From: Parafilimonas terrae
GTDB lineage: Bacteria; Bacteroidota; Bacteroidia; Chitinophagales; Chitinophagaceae
Assembly (NCBI RefSeq): GCF_900115755.1
Contig: NZ_FOXQ01000001.1
Coordinates: 62,001 to 126,000 of the forward strand
Direction of reading: 5' to 3'
Length of the DNA stretch: 64,000 nt
The notes below the pieces were generated by a model. It had not been told where the DNA came from and did not search any database. It saw nothing but the letters and a program-made list of their open reading frames with translations. The position numbers and the translations under genes were made by a program. The stretch's first letter is position 1; each line of letters opens with the position of its first letter. Shown in pieces: positions 34,112-43,154 of the stretch.

Positions 34112-36034
34112 CTATTGAATAAATTCCTTTCTTATTCCCAGTTTTTTCATTTTAGATTTTAAGGTTGAAGGATGGATATTTAAGATTTCTGCGGCTGCGC
34201 CTGCACCCCAAATCCTGCCATTACATTTTTTTAAAATAGAGATAATATAATCCCGTTCATTTTCATAAATGGTTTTTACATAATCCTCCTCTGCACCTTG
34301 TGTTTGTTTTCCCGGCATTGCAGGCAGTAATATATTTTCAATTACATTTCCTTTTGCAAGCAACACGCTTCTTTCCATCTGGTGTTCAAGTTCGCGGATA
34401 TTGCCGCGCCAGTTATATGCCATCATACTTTTTAAAACATCATCTGCAATACCACTGATTTTTTTACCTGCCTTGTTGCCATAATAATTCATAAAGTGAT
34501 ATGCCAGCACAGGAATATCTTCTTTGCGTTGCCGCAATGGCGGCATTTCAATAGGAAAAACATTTAAACGATAATACAAATCAAGACGAAAACGTCCTTC
34601 TGCTACTTCTTTCTCTAAATTTTTGTTGGTAGCTGCAACTATGCGCACATCAATTTTTATAGTATCCCTGCCACCAATTCTTTCTATTTCTTTTTCCTGT
34701 AATACGCGTAATAATTTCACCTGCAGCTCAAGCGGCATCTCGCCAATTTCATCTAATAAAATAGTTCCATGATTGGCTTTTTCAAACTTGCCAATGCGTT
34801 TATCAAGTGCACCTGTAAAAGCACCTTTTTCATGACCGAACAGTTCAGATTCAATTAGCATTGCAGGCAATGCTGCACAATTCACTTTTATAAAAGGCTT
34901 GCTTTTTCTATTTGATAAATTATGAATGCAATCAGCAATTTTTTCCTTACCGGTGCCGCTTTCGCCCAATATTAAAACTGAAGTATCTGAAGGCGCAACC
35001 TGCGCAACATGGTCTAATACATTTAAAAGAAGCGGGCTTTTACCAATTATGCCTTCACATCCTTCTGCGAATCCGGCCTCTGCAATTTTATTCACTTTAT
35101 GCTGAATGTTGTTTTTGTTATTCAGCATTGTTTCAATACCATTTATCAGCAGCATCTGCGCATTCTCAAATAAATTAATATGGCTTGCATTATAAGCATC
35201 CGATATTTTACTGTATAAACAAAAGCTGAAAGGCCTGCCGTTTAAAATAAACACAGGCATTTCAAGGTGCGACTTTAACCGAAAAGTTTCAGCAAATAAT
35301 TTTCTTAAAGAAGGTTGCCGGCAAATGTTTTTAAAAGCATCGTTATTATATACAGTTGCGTTTGTTTCTTGCGGACTATGCGATTGCAATGCAATAAGTT
35401 CTTCTATTGTTTTGCCGGTGATGGTTGCCAATTCATTTATACCGATTGTTTGATATTCATTAAAACCAATTCTTAAGAAACATGTGCCTGCAAAAGAAGC
35501 CGAGCCTATATTATCAAAGCCTGCTGCCATGTAATCAAAGGGAATATATTTCTGAAGCGTTGCAGCAACTTTCAAAAGTGTTTCCTGCAGGTTGGTTGAT
35601 TTGGCAATAATATTTTTTATGCTTTTCTTAAGCTCAGCTTCCTGCCTGTATTTTGATTCCAAACTATGTTTATAACGGTACCGCGCAATTTCAAGCGTAA
35701 CAAGCAAATCTTTTTCCCTGAAAGGCTTTACCAGAAAACCATACGGTTCTGTGGTTTTAGCTTCATTCAATATATCTTCAGTTGAATTGGCTGATAAGTA
35801 TACAAACGGAATATTATCTGCAGTTAATTGTTTAGCTAAATGAATACCTGTTTGTTTGCCTTTTAAAAAAATATCAAGCAGCACGAAATCAGGCGTTTCT
35901 TCCTGCATCATTTCTTCCGCCTGCGTTACAGAACGTGCGATGCCGGTAACATTATAACCAGCCTGCGTAAGCATAAGCCGCAGGTAATCGGCTTCTACAA
36001 ACTGGTCTTCTACAATTAATATTTTTTCTTTCAT
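34112..36034 (-). CDS. sigma-54-dependent response regulator (NtrC family)
   Basis: Start at Met4 (36034) or 36043. Domains in order, numbered from 36043: receiver at about 6-120 with phospho-acceptor Asp57 (FVLLDIF) and Lys106; a GAF-like region at about 145-310; the AAA+ domain with Walker A GESGTGKE (360-367), the sigma-54 contact loop GAFTGA (407-412) and Walker [10 protein letters not shown] (about 428-436); and a C-terminal Fis-type helix-turn-helix ending [15 protein letters not shown]. An intact GAFTGA means it should activate RpoN promoters. It lies 105 bases after the sensor kinase gene on the same strand, which is its likely partner. The likely target is the divergent operon at 38698-42499. 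The GAF-like insert suggests a second, small-molecule input. Confidence 0.93.
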   Translation of the reverse strand: MKEKILIVEDQFVEADYLRLMLTQAGYNVTGIARSVTQAEEMMQEETPDFVLLDIFLKGKQTGIHLAKQLTADNIPFVYLSANSTEDILNEAKTTEPYGFLVKPFREKDLLVTLEIARYRYKHSLESKYRQEAELKKSIKNIIAKSTNLQETLLKVAATLQKYIPFDYMAAGFDNIGSASFAGTCFLRIGFNEYQTIGINELATITGKTIEELIALQSHSPQETNATVYNNDAFKNICRQPSLRKLFAETFRLKSHLEMPVFILNGRPFSFCLYSKISDAYNASHINLFENAQMLLINGIETMLNNKNNIQHKVNKIAEAGFAEGCEGIIGKSPLLLNVLDHVAQVAPSDTSVLILGESGTGKEKIADCIHNLSNRKSKPFIKVNCAALPAMLIESELFGHEKGAFTGALDKRIGKFEKANHGTILLDEIGEMPLELQVKLLRVLQEKEIERIGGRDTIKIDVRIVAATNKNLEKEVAEGRFRLDLYYRLNVFPIEMPPLRQRKEDIPVLAYHFMNYYGNKAGKKISGIADDVLKSMMAYNWRGNIRELEHQMERSVLLAKGNVIENILLPAMPGKQTQGAEEDYVKTIYENERDYIISILKKCNGRIWGAGAAAEILNIHPSTLKSKMKKLGIRKEFIQ

Positions 36035-36148
36035 ATTAATCAAATTTTGAGAACAATTACGTTCGCAAAGCCTTTTAGAATGGTTTGTTTATACAGGTTT
36101 AACTGCACGATATGCTATTTTCAATTTTAGCCGCGGTGCTGTTTCTGT

Positions 36149-38380
36149 TCAACTTTCATACATAAATTCAATAAATATTCCCGTGCCGTTATTGCTTGTT
36201 ATTGTAAACTTTCCATCAATATCTTCGCTTAACCCACGCGTTAGTTTCATGCCCATTGATTGTGGGTTTTTAGTACTGAAATTTTGGGGCAAGCCAATAC
36301 CATCATCACAAATACTTAATACTAATTTATTTGTTGATGTATGTTTCAATACAATATTGATGCTTCCGTTTTTATTATTTGGAAAAGCATATTTAATAGC
36401 ATTCGTAATGGCTTCATTTAATATTAACCCAAGCGGAACACAATGCGAAAGATTTAATGCAATCGGCTCAATTTGTAAATTGAACTGGAGCGATTTTGGC
36501 GTGTTAAAACAATCACGCAGGTAATCTGTAAGTTCATGTATATAACCAGGCATATTTATAGCAGATAAATTATCTGACTGATACAACTTTTGATGAATGA
36601 GCGACATGGCATGCACACGGTGCCGGCTTTCATTCATTGCTTCAATTGCTTCACTTGTTTTTAAATAGGCAGTTTGCGTTGCCAGTAAGCCCGATACAGT
36701 ATGAAAATTATTTTTCACACGGTGATGTATCTCTTTTACCAACCATTCTTTTTCTGTAACCAAATGCTGAAGCGCCAGGTTTTTCTTTTCAATTTCTTTT
36801 TGCTGCTGTTTTAATTTTTTATTTGCACGTTGCTTTACGCGGGAATTATTAATTAATAACCCGGTTATAATTAACAGCAATGCAGCAACACCAAACATCC
36901 AGTTGCGGCTTGTATTTGCCTGCGATAATTTATTCTGCTGCGATTTACTTTCATTTTCAAGCAGCTTAATATCCTGGTTCTTTTTTTCGGTCTCAAATTC
37001 TATCTGTAATTGCTCTATATGTTTGCTTGTTGTTTCATTCAATAACGAATCACTTAACGCTTTGTATTGCTGGTAGTGTGAAATGGCAGCAAGATAATTG
37101 CCCTGTATTGAATCCAGCTTATACCATAGCAAATGGTTTTTATACAATTCCAATGGGCTTTCTATTTTTTTATAAAAGCTATCGGTTCCGGCAAGATGTT
37201 TACGCGCAAGTTCATATTGGTGAGTTGCCAGGTAAAATTCCGTTACAGGATATTGCGCCTCACTTTGGTCAGGTTCATATTTTTCAAGCTTTTTGGAAAT
37301 TGCCAGCAATTGGTTACAATATTTTTCTGCCTGGCTGTATTGCTTTAAGGCATTGTAAGTAATTAAAAAACTTGCCGTGATGTATAACTGCGAATAGATA
37401 TCATCAGAAGGATATTTTTGTTGCGCCTGTTTTAAAATAACAAGCGCTTCCTGTGGCTTATTTAATACTATTAATGTTCTTGAAATTTTCGACAGCAGTA
37501 AGTCAATCGTTTCAGTGTTGTTGTATTTTTTTGCAACGTATAATGCTTTTTGAAAATAATCATAAGCAGCGTTATATTTTTTCATAGCGTTATAGGTTGC
37601 TCCTATGCGGTTGTAAATAGTTGCCAGCTGAATGCTTGTATCTTTTACTAACGCTGCAGATTTTACGGCAAGCAAGCCATATTTTAAAGCCAGTTCATTA
37701 TTGCCGGTTATAGCATGCACAGCGCCTAAAAGGTCATAAATGCCCTGGAGTTTAGGATACTTAATATCTTGATACAGTTCCAGGGAACGATGAAGAACTG
37801 ATAAGGCCTTACTATAATTTCCTTCCAACTGCAATAAATCTCCTAACTCTTTTAAAATATCCGCCTCTTTTAATTCACTTCCCGATTTTTGAAATGCAGG
37901 TAAGGAAAGTTCCTCTACAATACGTATCCTTTCTGTTAATTCATCTGTATTGTTTATTGAGTAATAACCTGAAACATCATAATAAGCATAGCCTAATTCA
38001 AGATAAAGATTGTTTGCTTTAAAAATCTCAATTGCTTTATCAGCTAATTGCCGCGCTTCAACCGTTTTGACTTGTTTATGAAGGATTTTAGAACGCTGTT
38101 CGTAACTGTTTCCAATACCTTTTTGATAATTCAAATCTTTACTAAGCTTTTCAGCCGCATGTTCATACAACAAAGCGCTGTCAAAATATTTTTTATCCGT
38201 TGATGCTTTAAAAAAATAGTAAACACTCAGGTTAAGCAGCAGGTTGGCCCTGGCAGTATCTTCTTTGATTTCTTTTAAGCGGGCATGCAGTTCATCAATA
38301 TTGTTTACAGGCAATTGTGCGGCAGCAATATGAGATAATAATACTGCTGCTGCTATCATATAACTCTTTAATCTTCGCAT
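36149..38380 (-). CDS. sensor histidine kinase with periplasmic TPR domain (HisKA_2 type)
   Basis: 743 residues. Signal sequence (MRRLKSYMIAAAVLLSHIAAAQ), a periplasmic TPR solenoid over about residues 40-440, one transmembrane helix around 490-512 (WMFGVAALLLIITGLLI), a coiled coil of about 40 residues, then the HisKA_2 dimerisation box with the phospho-accepting His in EIHHRVKNNFHTVSGLL, and a HATPase domain (NEAITNAIKYAF, CDDGIGLP, GMKLTRGL). It would sense a periplasmic protein or peptide state through the TPRs. It is divergent from the hydrolase operon and upstream of its response regulator gene. Such TPR-HisKA_2 kinases are frequent in Bacteroidota, but their signals are mostly unknown. 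Confidence 0.92.
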   Translation of the reverse strand: MRRLKSYMIAAAVLLSHIAAAQLPVNNIDELHARLKEIKEDTARANLLLNLSVYYFFKASTDKKYFDSALLYEHAAEKLSKDLNYQKGIGNSYEQRSKILHKQVKTVEARQLADKAIEIFKANNLYLELGYAYYDVSGYYSINNTDELTERIRIVEELSLPAFQKSGSELKEADILKELGDLLQLEGNYSKALSVLHRSLELYQDIKYPKLQGIYDLLGAVHAITGNNELALKYGLLAVKSAALVKDTSIQLATIYNRIGATYNAMKKYNAAYDYFQKALYVAKKYNNTETIDLLLSKISRTLIVLNKPQEALVILKQAQQKYPSDDIYSQLYITASFLITYNALKQYSQAEKYCNQLLAISKKLEKYEPDQSEAQYPVTEFYLATHQYELARKHLAGTDSFYKKIESPLELYKNHLLWYKLDSIQGNYLAAISHYQQYKALSDSLLNETTSKHIEQLQIEFETEKKNQDIKLLENESKSQQNKLSQANTSRNWMFGVAALLLIITGLLINNSRVKQRANKKLKQQQKEIEKKNLALQHLVTEKEWLVKEIHHRVKNNFHTVSGLLATQTAYLKTSEAIEAMNESRHRVHAMSLIHQKLYQSDNLSAINMPGYIHELTDYLRDCFNTPKSLQFNLQIEPIALNLSHCVPLGLILNEAITNAIKYAFPNNKNGSINIVLKHTSTNKLVLSICDDGIGLPQNFSTKNPQSMGMKLTRGLSEDIDGKFTITSNNGTGIFIEFMYES

Positions 38381-38548
38381 ATTATATTTATCAATTCATA
38401 TAATGCGCCTAAAATATTGCTATAAGGTTTCAACAAAAACATTGCTTGCTCTTATTATAGTATGATGACACTTAACAACTAATCACGTCATAAAATAAGC
38501 AATCTTTTTTTTCTGTTCTCAATAATTCTTTGAGTCATCAATTTACAA

Positions 38549-38594
38549 CCATGATATTTCGCGGTATTGTTTAACTAACCGTGATATTTCACGG
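38549..38594 (+). promoter_or_regulatory. pair of 16-bp operator-like palindromes, 30 bp apart
   Basis: Site 2, CCGTGA-TATT-TCACGG (38579-38594), is a perfect inverted repeat. Site 1, CCATGA-TATT-TCGCGG (38549-38564), is the same with two changes. Equivalent positions are exactly 30 bp apart, about three helical turns, as for NtrC-type enhancer sites. They lie in the 317-base spacer between the kinase gene and the hydrolase operon; the remainder (38381-38548) shows no gene or clear structure. Confidence 0.6.
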
Positions 38595-38648
38595 TGCTTC
38601 CATCATTGCAATTTCATTAAGTGCCTGATTAGTATTTATTTAAGCTAA

Positions 38649-38664
38649 TGGCATTTTGTTTGGC
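38649..38664 (+). promoter_or_regulatory. candidate sigma-54 (-24/-12) promoter
   Basis: TGGCA (38649-38653) and TTTGG (38659-38663), then C, compares with the RpoN consensus TGGCAC-N5-TTGC; the -12 dinucleotide is GG or is shifted by one base to GC. It lies about 55 bases after the palindrome pair and 34 bases before the ATG at 38698. Plausible but not perfect. Confidence 0.35.
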
Positions 38665-38697
38665 AAATCAAATTCATCATCACGCAAAAAAATTATC

Positions 38698-39474
38698 ATG
38701 AAAAACAATACTGCCATAGTGTTTATAACAGGCGCCTTTGTGCACCACAGTTGCTGGGATGAATGGAAAAAATATTTTGAAAGCAAGGGTTACACAACAA
38801 ACGCTTCGCCATGGCCACATAAAAATGCGCCTGCTGAAACGTTGCGCAACAGCCATCCGAATGCGGAGATAGCTGCCAACAGGTTATCATCATTAACTGA
38901 TTACTATGCTTCAATTGTAAAAGCATTGCCCGAAAAACCAATATTAATAGGGCATTCAATCGGCGGGCTTATTGTGCAGTTATTATTGCAAAAAGGATTA
39001 GGCGCTGCCGGCGTTGCCATTCACCCTGTGCCGCCGCAAGGTGTATTTACGTTTAAATTTTCCTTTTTGAAAGCAGGCTGGGGGCCGCTTGGTTTTTTCA
39101 CTTCAACCAAAAAAACATTCCTGATGTCTTTCAGGCAATGGCAATATGCTTTTACAAACGGAATGGATTGCGATGAACAAAAAGATGCTTACTATAAATA
39201 CCTGGTTCCTGAATCGAAGCTGATTGTGAGAGACACTATTACAAGGGCAGCTAAAGTAAATTTTGAAAACCCTCATGCACCATTATTACTTACTTCAGGC
39301 AGCACAGACCATACAATTCCTGCATCGCTTAATTATGCTAATTATAAAAAATATAAGCACAGCAATTCAGTTACGGAATATAAAGAATTTGAAGGGCGCA
39401 ATCATTTTGTTTTAGGTCAACCCACCTGGAGAGAAGATGCCGACTATATACTCAACTGGCTTAATGAATTGTAA
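38698..39474 (+). CDS. alpha/beta hydrolase (serine)
   Basis: A cytoplasmic hydrolase of 258 residues from the ATG at 38698; the frame extends upstream to a TTG at 38656 that overlaps the candidate promoter and is rejected. Motifs: TGAFVHHSCWDEW near the N-terminus (oxyanion side), nucleophile Ser in IGHSIGGL, acid Asp in SGSTDHTIPA and His in GRNHFVLGQ. The cap region is short. No signal peptide. Related to non-haem peroxidase/esterase-like hydrolases; the substrate is unknown. First gene of a five-gene operon with regular spacers of about 40 bases. Confidence 0.85.
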   Translation: MKNNTAIVFITGAFVHHSCWDEWKKYFESKGYTTNASPWPHKNAPAETLRNSHPNAEIAANRLSSLTDYYASIVKALPEKPILIGHSIGGLIVQLLLQKGLGAAGVAIHPVPPQGVFTFKFSFLKAGWGPLGFFTSTKKTFLMSFRQWQYAFTNGMDCDEQKDAYYKYLVPESKLIVRDTITRAAKVNFENPHAPLLLTSGSTDHTIPASLNYANYKKYKHSNSVTEYKEFEGRNHFVLGQPTWREDADYILNWLNEL

Positions 39475-39516
39475 TTAAAAAAATTATTTCCTCATATCTA
39501 AACTAAAAAATAAACA

Positions 39517-40257
39517 ATGGAAAGCAACAACCAAATCAAAGACAATTTTAGTACAAGCGCAGATGCACAACAGCCAATAAAAAATGTAGTGATTGTGCAT
39601 GGCGCTTTTGCCGATGCTTCAGGATGGGAAGCTGTTCATAACATTTTAAAAAATGATGGTTATACTGTAACGCTGGTTCAAAACCCGCTTACCTCACTTG
39701 AAGATGACGTGGCAGCAACAGAACGTGCACTTGAAAAACAAGATGGCCCTGTGGTGCTGGTGGGTCATTCATGGGGCGGCTCTGTAATAACGCAGGCTGG
39801 TGTTTCCAATAAAGTTGCAGCGCTTGTGTATGTGGCTGCCTTTGCTCCCGAAATTGGCGAGACCACATTAGAGCTTATAACCTCTGAAGCGCCTGCACCT
39901 GAAAATGGTATTCTTCCGCCCAATGATAAGGGGTTTATTTATTATGATAAAGAGAAATTTCATACAGGTTTTGCTGCTGATCTTAGTAATGAAAAAGCAG
40001 ATTTTATGTATGCGTCGCAAGGGCCTATTGCTGCCAAAGCATTTACTGCGCCACTTACAGCGGCAGCATGGAAAACAAAACCTTCTTATGCTATAGTGGC
40101 AACAGAAGATAAAAGTATCAATCCATCGCTTGAGCGCACCATGTATAAAAGAGCAGGCGCTGTTGTTACAGAAATTAGCGGAAGCCATGTGTTGTTTATT
40201 TCAAAACCTGAAGAGGTTGCTGCAGTTATTGAAACCGCTGCAAAAGCAGGTAAATAA
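39517..40257 (+). CDS. alpha/beta hydrolase, EstC-like
   Basis: 246 residues, no signal peptide. VVIVHGAFADASGWE is typical of the EstC / salicylate-esterase-like group of small alpha/beta hydrolases. Nucleophile Ser in VGHSWGGSVI, Asp in VATEDKSIN, His in GSHVLFISKPEEV. It is the second gene of the operon, 42 bases after the first and 39 bases before the third. The leader contains the same A-rich word (AAAAAAATTAT) as other genes of the operon. Members of this group hydrolyse varied esters and are common in stress-inducible or aromatic-related operons; no exact substrate can be given. Confidence 0.86.
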   Translation: MESNNQIKDNFSTSADAQQPIKNVVIVHGAFADASGWEAVHNILKNDGYTVTLVQNPLTSLEDDVAATERALEKQDGPVVLVGHSWGGSVITQAGVSNKVAALVYVAAFAPEIGETTLELITSEAPAPENGILPPNDKGFIYYDKEKFHTGFAADLSNEKADFMYASQGPIAAKAFTAPLTAAAWKTKPSYAIVATEDKSINPSLERTMYKRAGAVVTEISGSHVLFISKPEEVAAVIETAAKAGK

Positions 40258-40296
40258 AATCAAATCACAATCATTTCACTCACATAAAATTTATTT

Positions 40297-41277
40297 ATGT
40301 ACAAGCTAAAAATATTTGCTGTTATTATAGTTACGTTGCTTGCAGTTGCCTGTAATAACAATGGAAAAAAATCTTCAGCAGTAAATGATACAACTGCAAC
40401 AAATAATAATACCGCTGTTGAAATTAAACCCGCAACGCCGCCATCAAATTTTAAAAGCATAACAGCTAATGTAAATGGCATAAACATTCATTATGTTATG
40501 GGCGGAAGCGGCGAGCCGTTACTGCTTATTCATGGCTTTGGACAAAACTGGTATATGTGGAACCGTTTGCTGCCTGAGCTTTCAAAACACTTTACCGTTA
40601 TTGCACCAGACTTGCCCGGGCTTGGTGAAAGCGATAAACCAGATAGCGGTTATACAAAAAAACAGTTGGCACAAGACTTACATGCGTTGATGCAGCAGAT
40701 TGGTTTTAAAAATGAATATGTTGTTGGCCATGATATTGGTTTGATGGTGGCATACGCTTATGCGGCGCAATTTGGCGATGAAGTAATAAAGGTTGCATTG
40801 CTTGATGCATTGCTGCCCGGTGTAGAACCCGTATGGACTAAAGTGCGGGCAGAAGCATGGTGGTTTGGATTTTTCGGTTGGCCTGCATCTGCGGAGATTG
40901 TTGAAGGAAAAGAAAAAGAATTTTTAACCAACTTCTGGAATGTTGTTGGCCATAAACAAAACGCTTTTACAAAAGATGAAGTCAATGAATTTGTAAGGGC
41001 ATATTCAACACCAAAATCTACTTATGGTGCGTTTCATTGGTTTGCTGCATTTTCCCAGGACGCCTTAGATAACCAACAATTCATGCAGCATAAATTAAAA
41101 ATGCCTTTGCTCGCCATGAGCGGAGAATTTTCTGCAGCGTCCTATTTTACAAGTCACTGCAAGCTTGTGGCTGATAATGTAACCGGTTCCATCATCAAAG
41201 GTTCAGGACATTGGTTGGTACAGGAAAATACAGAACAGGTGCAGCACGATTTACTTACGTTTCTTCTTGCTAAATAA
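40297..41277 (+). CDS. lipoprotein alpha/beta hydrolase with Asp nucleophile (epoxide hydrolase / dehalogenase type)
   Basis: 326 residues. It begins with a lipoprotein signal: basic start, hydrophobic core and lipobox LLAVAC (Cys at about 19), then a Asn/Thr-rich linker to about residue 50. The hydrolase domain has HGFG at the oxyanion position and, at the nucleophile elbow, VGHDIGL, where Asp replaces Ser. This is the mark of epoxide hydrolases, haloalkane and fluoroacetate dehalogenases. The histidine is in GSGHWLVQENTEQ and an acid (Glu) in MSGEFSAASYF. It should be anchored to a membrane facing the periplasm or surface, unlike the two cytoplasmic hydrolases before it. The substrate is unknown. 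Confidence 0.86.
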   Translation: MYKLKIFAVIIVTLLAVACNNNGKKSSAVNDTTATNNNTAVEIKPATPPSNFKSITANVNGINIHYVMGGSGEPLLLIHGFGQNWYMWNRLLPELSKHFTVIAPDLPGLGESDKPDSGYTKKQLAQDLHALMQQIGFKNEYVVGHDIGLMVAYAYAAQFGDEVIKVALLDALLPGVEPVWTKVRAEAWWFGFFGWPASAEIVEGKEKEFLTNFWNVVGHKQNAFTKDEVNEFVRAYSTPKSTYGAFHWFAAFSQDALDNQQFMQHKLKMPLLAMSGEFSAASYFTSHCKLVADNVTGSIIKGSGHWLVQENTEQVQHDLLTFLLAK

Positions 41278-41316
41278 ATTTTCAAAAAATTATTCATCAA
41301 TTAAATCATTTTAAAA

Positions 41317-41934
41317 ATGAGCAGCCTTACTATTCGCGACCAGGCAAATGACCATTTGCTTACGCCACAAAATGCAGCAGTATTAATTATAGATTTTCAA
41401 CCAATACAGGTTTATTCCATTAACTCTATGAACAGGCCTGAATTGGTTAGAAATATTTCCATTGTGGCGCAATTAGCTGTAAGCTATAATATGCCGCTGG
41501 TGCTTTCAACAGTAAATGTAAAAACAGGCATCAACAGCGAAACAATTCCGCAGCTTCGGCAGGTTTTAAAAGATGTGCCTTCTTATGACAGAACAACTAT
41601 TAATGCATGGGAAGACAAGGAATTTAATGAAGCCGTTAAGAATACCGGAAGAAAAAAATTAATCATCACTGCATTGTGGACAGAAGTATGTCTTGCCTTT
41701 CCGGCGCTGGATGCTTTGAAGGAAGGTTATGATGTATATGCGGTTGTTGATGCGGTTGGAGGCACTTCTTTAATTGCACATGAAACAGCCTTAAAAAGAA
41801 TTGAACAGGCAGGTGCAAAATTGGTAAGCGTTGCACAATTAGCCTGCGAATTACAACGAGACTGGAACCGTCACGATACAGTAAACAATATGGTGAAAGC
41901 ACTTACCGAAGTTGGAGCTTTCCTGCATTTTTAA
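41317..41934 (+). CDS. isochorismatase-family cysteine hydrolase
   Basis: 205 residues, cytoplasmic. The family triad is present: Asp in LIIDFQPIQ (about residue 27), Lys in the strand RKKLIITALWTE, and Cys in TEVCLAFPAL (about residue 129). It is similar to the YcaC/nicotinamidase-like group. These hydrolyse amides, carbamates or vinyl ethers; the substrate cannot be read from sequence. The fourth gene of the operon. Together with the hydrolases it suggests degradation or detoxification of a small organic molecule. Confidence 0.87.
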   Translation: MSSLTIRDQANDHLLTPQNAAVLIIDFQPIQVYSINSMNRPELVRNISIVAQLAVSYNMPLVLSTVNVKTGINSETIPQLRQVLKDVPSYDRTTINAWEDKEFNEAVKNTGRKKLIITALWTEVCLAFPALDALKEGYDVYAVVDAVGGTSLIAHETALKRIEQAGAKLVSVAQLACELQRDWNRHDTVNNMVKALTEVGAFLHF

Positions 41935-41977
41935 GAGCGAAAAAAAATTATTACACATCAACTAAAAATAAAAAATC

Positions 41978-42499
41978 ATGAAAAGAAATTCTTTTAAAAA
42001 CGCAATTAAAAAAGTGTTACAGCTAACAATTGCAGTTGTGTTATTGTTTTGCACACTCATAGCAAGTGCACAACAAAAAGATGGGCAACTAAGGTTAACG
42101 AAACAGGATATTATGAACCTTAAATCAAATGATCCGAAAGCGCCGGGCTCATCCAATTTAAGCGCCGTACAGGAATTTGTTATTGCAAGTGATCCTTCAA
42201 AGGCAGCGTTTTATACAATTATAATAAAAGTTGCACCCCATACAAAAATTCCCGCGCACCTGCACCCGGATGAAAGAATGGCTACTGTTATTTCGGGCAC
42301 ATGGTATTTTGGCTATGGAGATAAGTTTGATGAAAGCAAATTGAAAGAACTTCCGGCGGGCAGCATTTACAGCGAAGTGAAAAATCAAAATCATTTTGCA
42401 ATGACGGGCGATGAACCGGTAATTGTTGCAATAACCGGCTATGGGCCTTCAGGTGTAGCGTATGTGAATCCGGATGATGACCCTTTAAAACATAAATGA
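41978..42499 (+). CDS. secreted cupin-domain protein
   Basis: 173 residues with an N-terminal signal peptide (hydrophobic core VLLFCTLIASAQQ, cleavage near residue 31). The cupin barrel holds a metal site of the form PAHLHPDE in the first motif and Asn-His in QNHFAMTGDE in the second. It may be a periplasmic metal-dependent dioxygenase-like or a stress-related cupin; no certain activity. Last gene of the operon, 43 bases after the isochorismatase gene. It shares the AAAAAAATTATT leader word (41941-41952). Confidence 0.83.
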   Translation: MKRNSFKNAIKKVLQLTIAVVLLFCTLIASAQQKDGQLRLTKQDIMNLKSNDPKAPGSSNLSAVQEFVIASDPSKAAFYTIIIKVAPHTKIPAHLHPDERMATVISGTWYFGYGDKFDESKLKELPAGSIYSEVKNQNHFAMTGDEPVIVAITGYGPSGVAYVNPDDDPLKHK

Positions 42500-42645
42500 C
42501 GTTTACCATAAACTTCAATGTTCATTAATACAATGTGGTGAAATCATCTCTTATAATATCAACTGTATGCAAAACCAGGATGATGATTTGTGAATTGACT
42601 TCATAAGCCCGGTAATACAGATCTGTTTTTTTGAAAACATATTTC

Positions 42646-42954
42646 ATGAAAAAGAAGAAACAACAACGCAAAGATTTAAAGAAAAGGCTTAGCGCTATTA
42701 TTAAAATATATACTGAGCAAAAAGGAAAATCAAACAGAAAACTGCTTAAATATTTTATTGAGCAAAAGGCTGATGAGATAGTTGCATACAGTGAACATCC
42801 CGTAACCAATGCAATAAAGAAAACCGGAAATAAAAAGATAGAAGCTGATAATATCGCCGTTGCTGCCCTTCAGCGTTCACACGCATTGATAGATGAATTA
42901 TACAGCGCACAAAATAACCATTTGCAATTACAGAATGCAGGAGGCAATGAGTAA
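42646..42954 (+). CDS. small basic protein, unknown
   Basis: About 102 residues from the ATG at 42646 (a TTG extends the frame to 42631). It is very rich in Lys in the first 45 residues (KKKKQQRKDLKKR), then mixed helical sequence (IEQKADEIVAYSE), with no signal peptide, membrane helix or Cys. Such a protein could be a nucleic-acid-associated or histone-like factor, but no family is recognised. It stands between the hydrolase operon and a convergent terminator, with a 146-base spacer before it, so it may be a separate unit. Codon use and base composition look like the neighbours. Confidence 0.5.
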   Translation: MKKKKQQRKDLKKRLSAIIKIYTEQKGKSNRKLLKYFIEQKADEIVAYSEHPVTNAIKKTGNKKIEADNIAVAALQRSHALIDELYSAQNNHLQLQNAGGNE

Positions 42955-43026
42955 ATATCATGAATTAGCGCATGAATATTTGTTAAGTATTATCATGTTT
43001 TTGCAGATGAAAATTTTTACTTCGGC

Positions 43027-43071
43027 TGCAATTTTATACATGGTGTTATAACAACCTGCGATAAAATTGCA
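43027..43071. repeat. 11-bp inverted repeat with 23-base loop
   Basis: TGCAATTTTAT (43027-43037) pairs perfectly with ATAAAATTGCA (43061-43071). It lies between two convergent genes and precedes a clear terminator; it may be an additional weak terminator for the plus strand. Confidence 0.4.
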
Positions 43072-43108
43072 AAGGCGCAAATGCTGAAAGAAAAATTGAT
43101 ACAAATAA

Positions 43109-43131
43109 AAAATCCCGCAATGCGGGATTTT
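43109..43131. terminator. bidirectional terminator between convergent genes
   Basis: AAAATCCCGC (43109-43118) and GCGGGATTTT (43122-43131), a perfect 10-bp stem with a 3-base loop and A/T runs on both sides. It serves tldE (minus, ends 43155) and the plus-strand gene ending at 42954. Confidence 0.85.
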
Positions 43132-43154
43132 AAAAATATTATCATCATAAATAT

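Noticed and set aside
38656-38700. TTG start for the first hydrolase of the five-gene operon
   Set aside because: It lies inside the candidate -24/-12 region; the ATG at 38698 begins the conserved fold.
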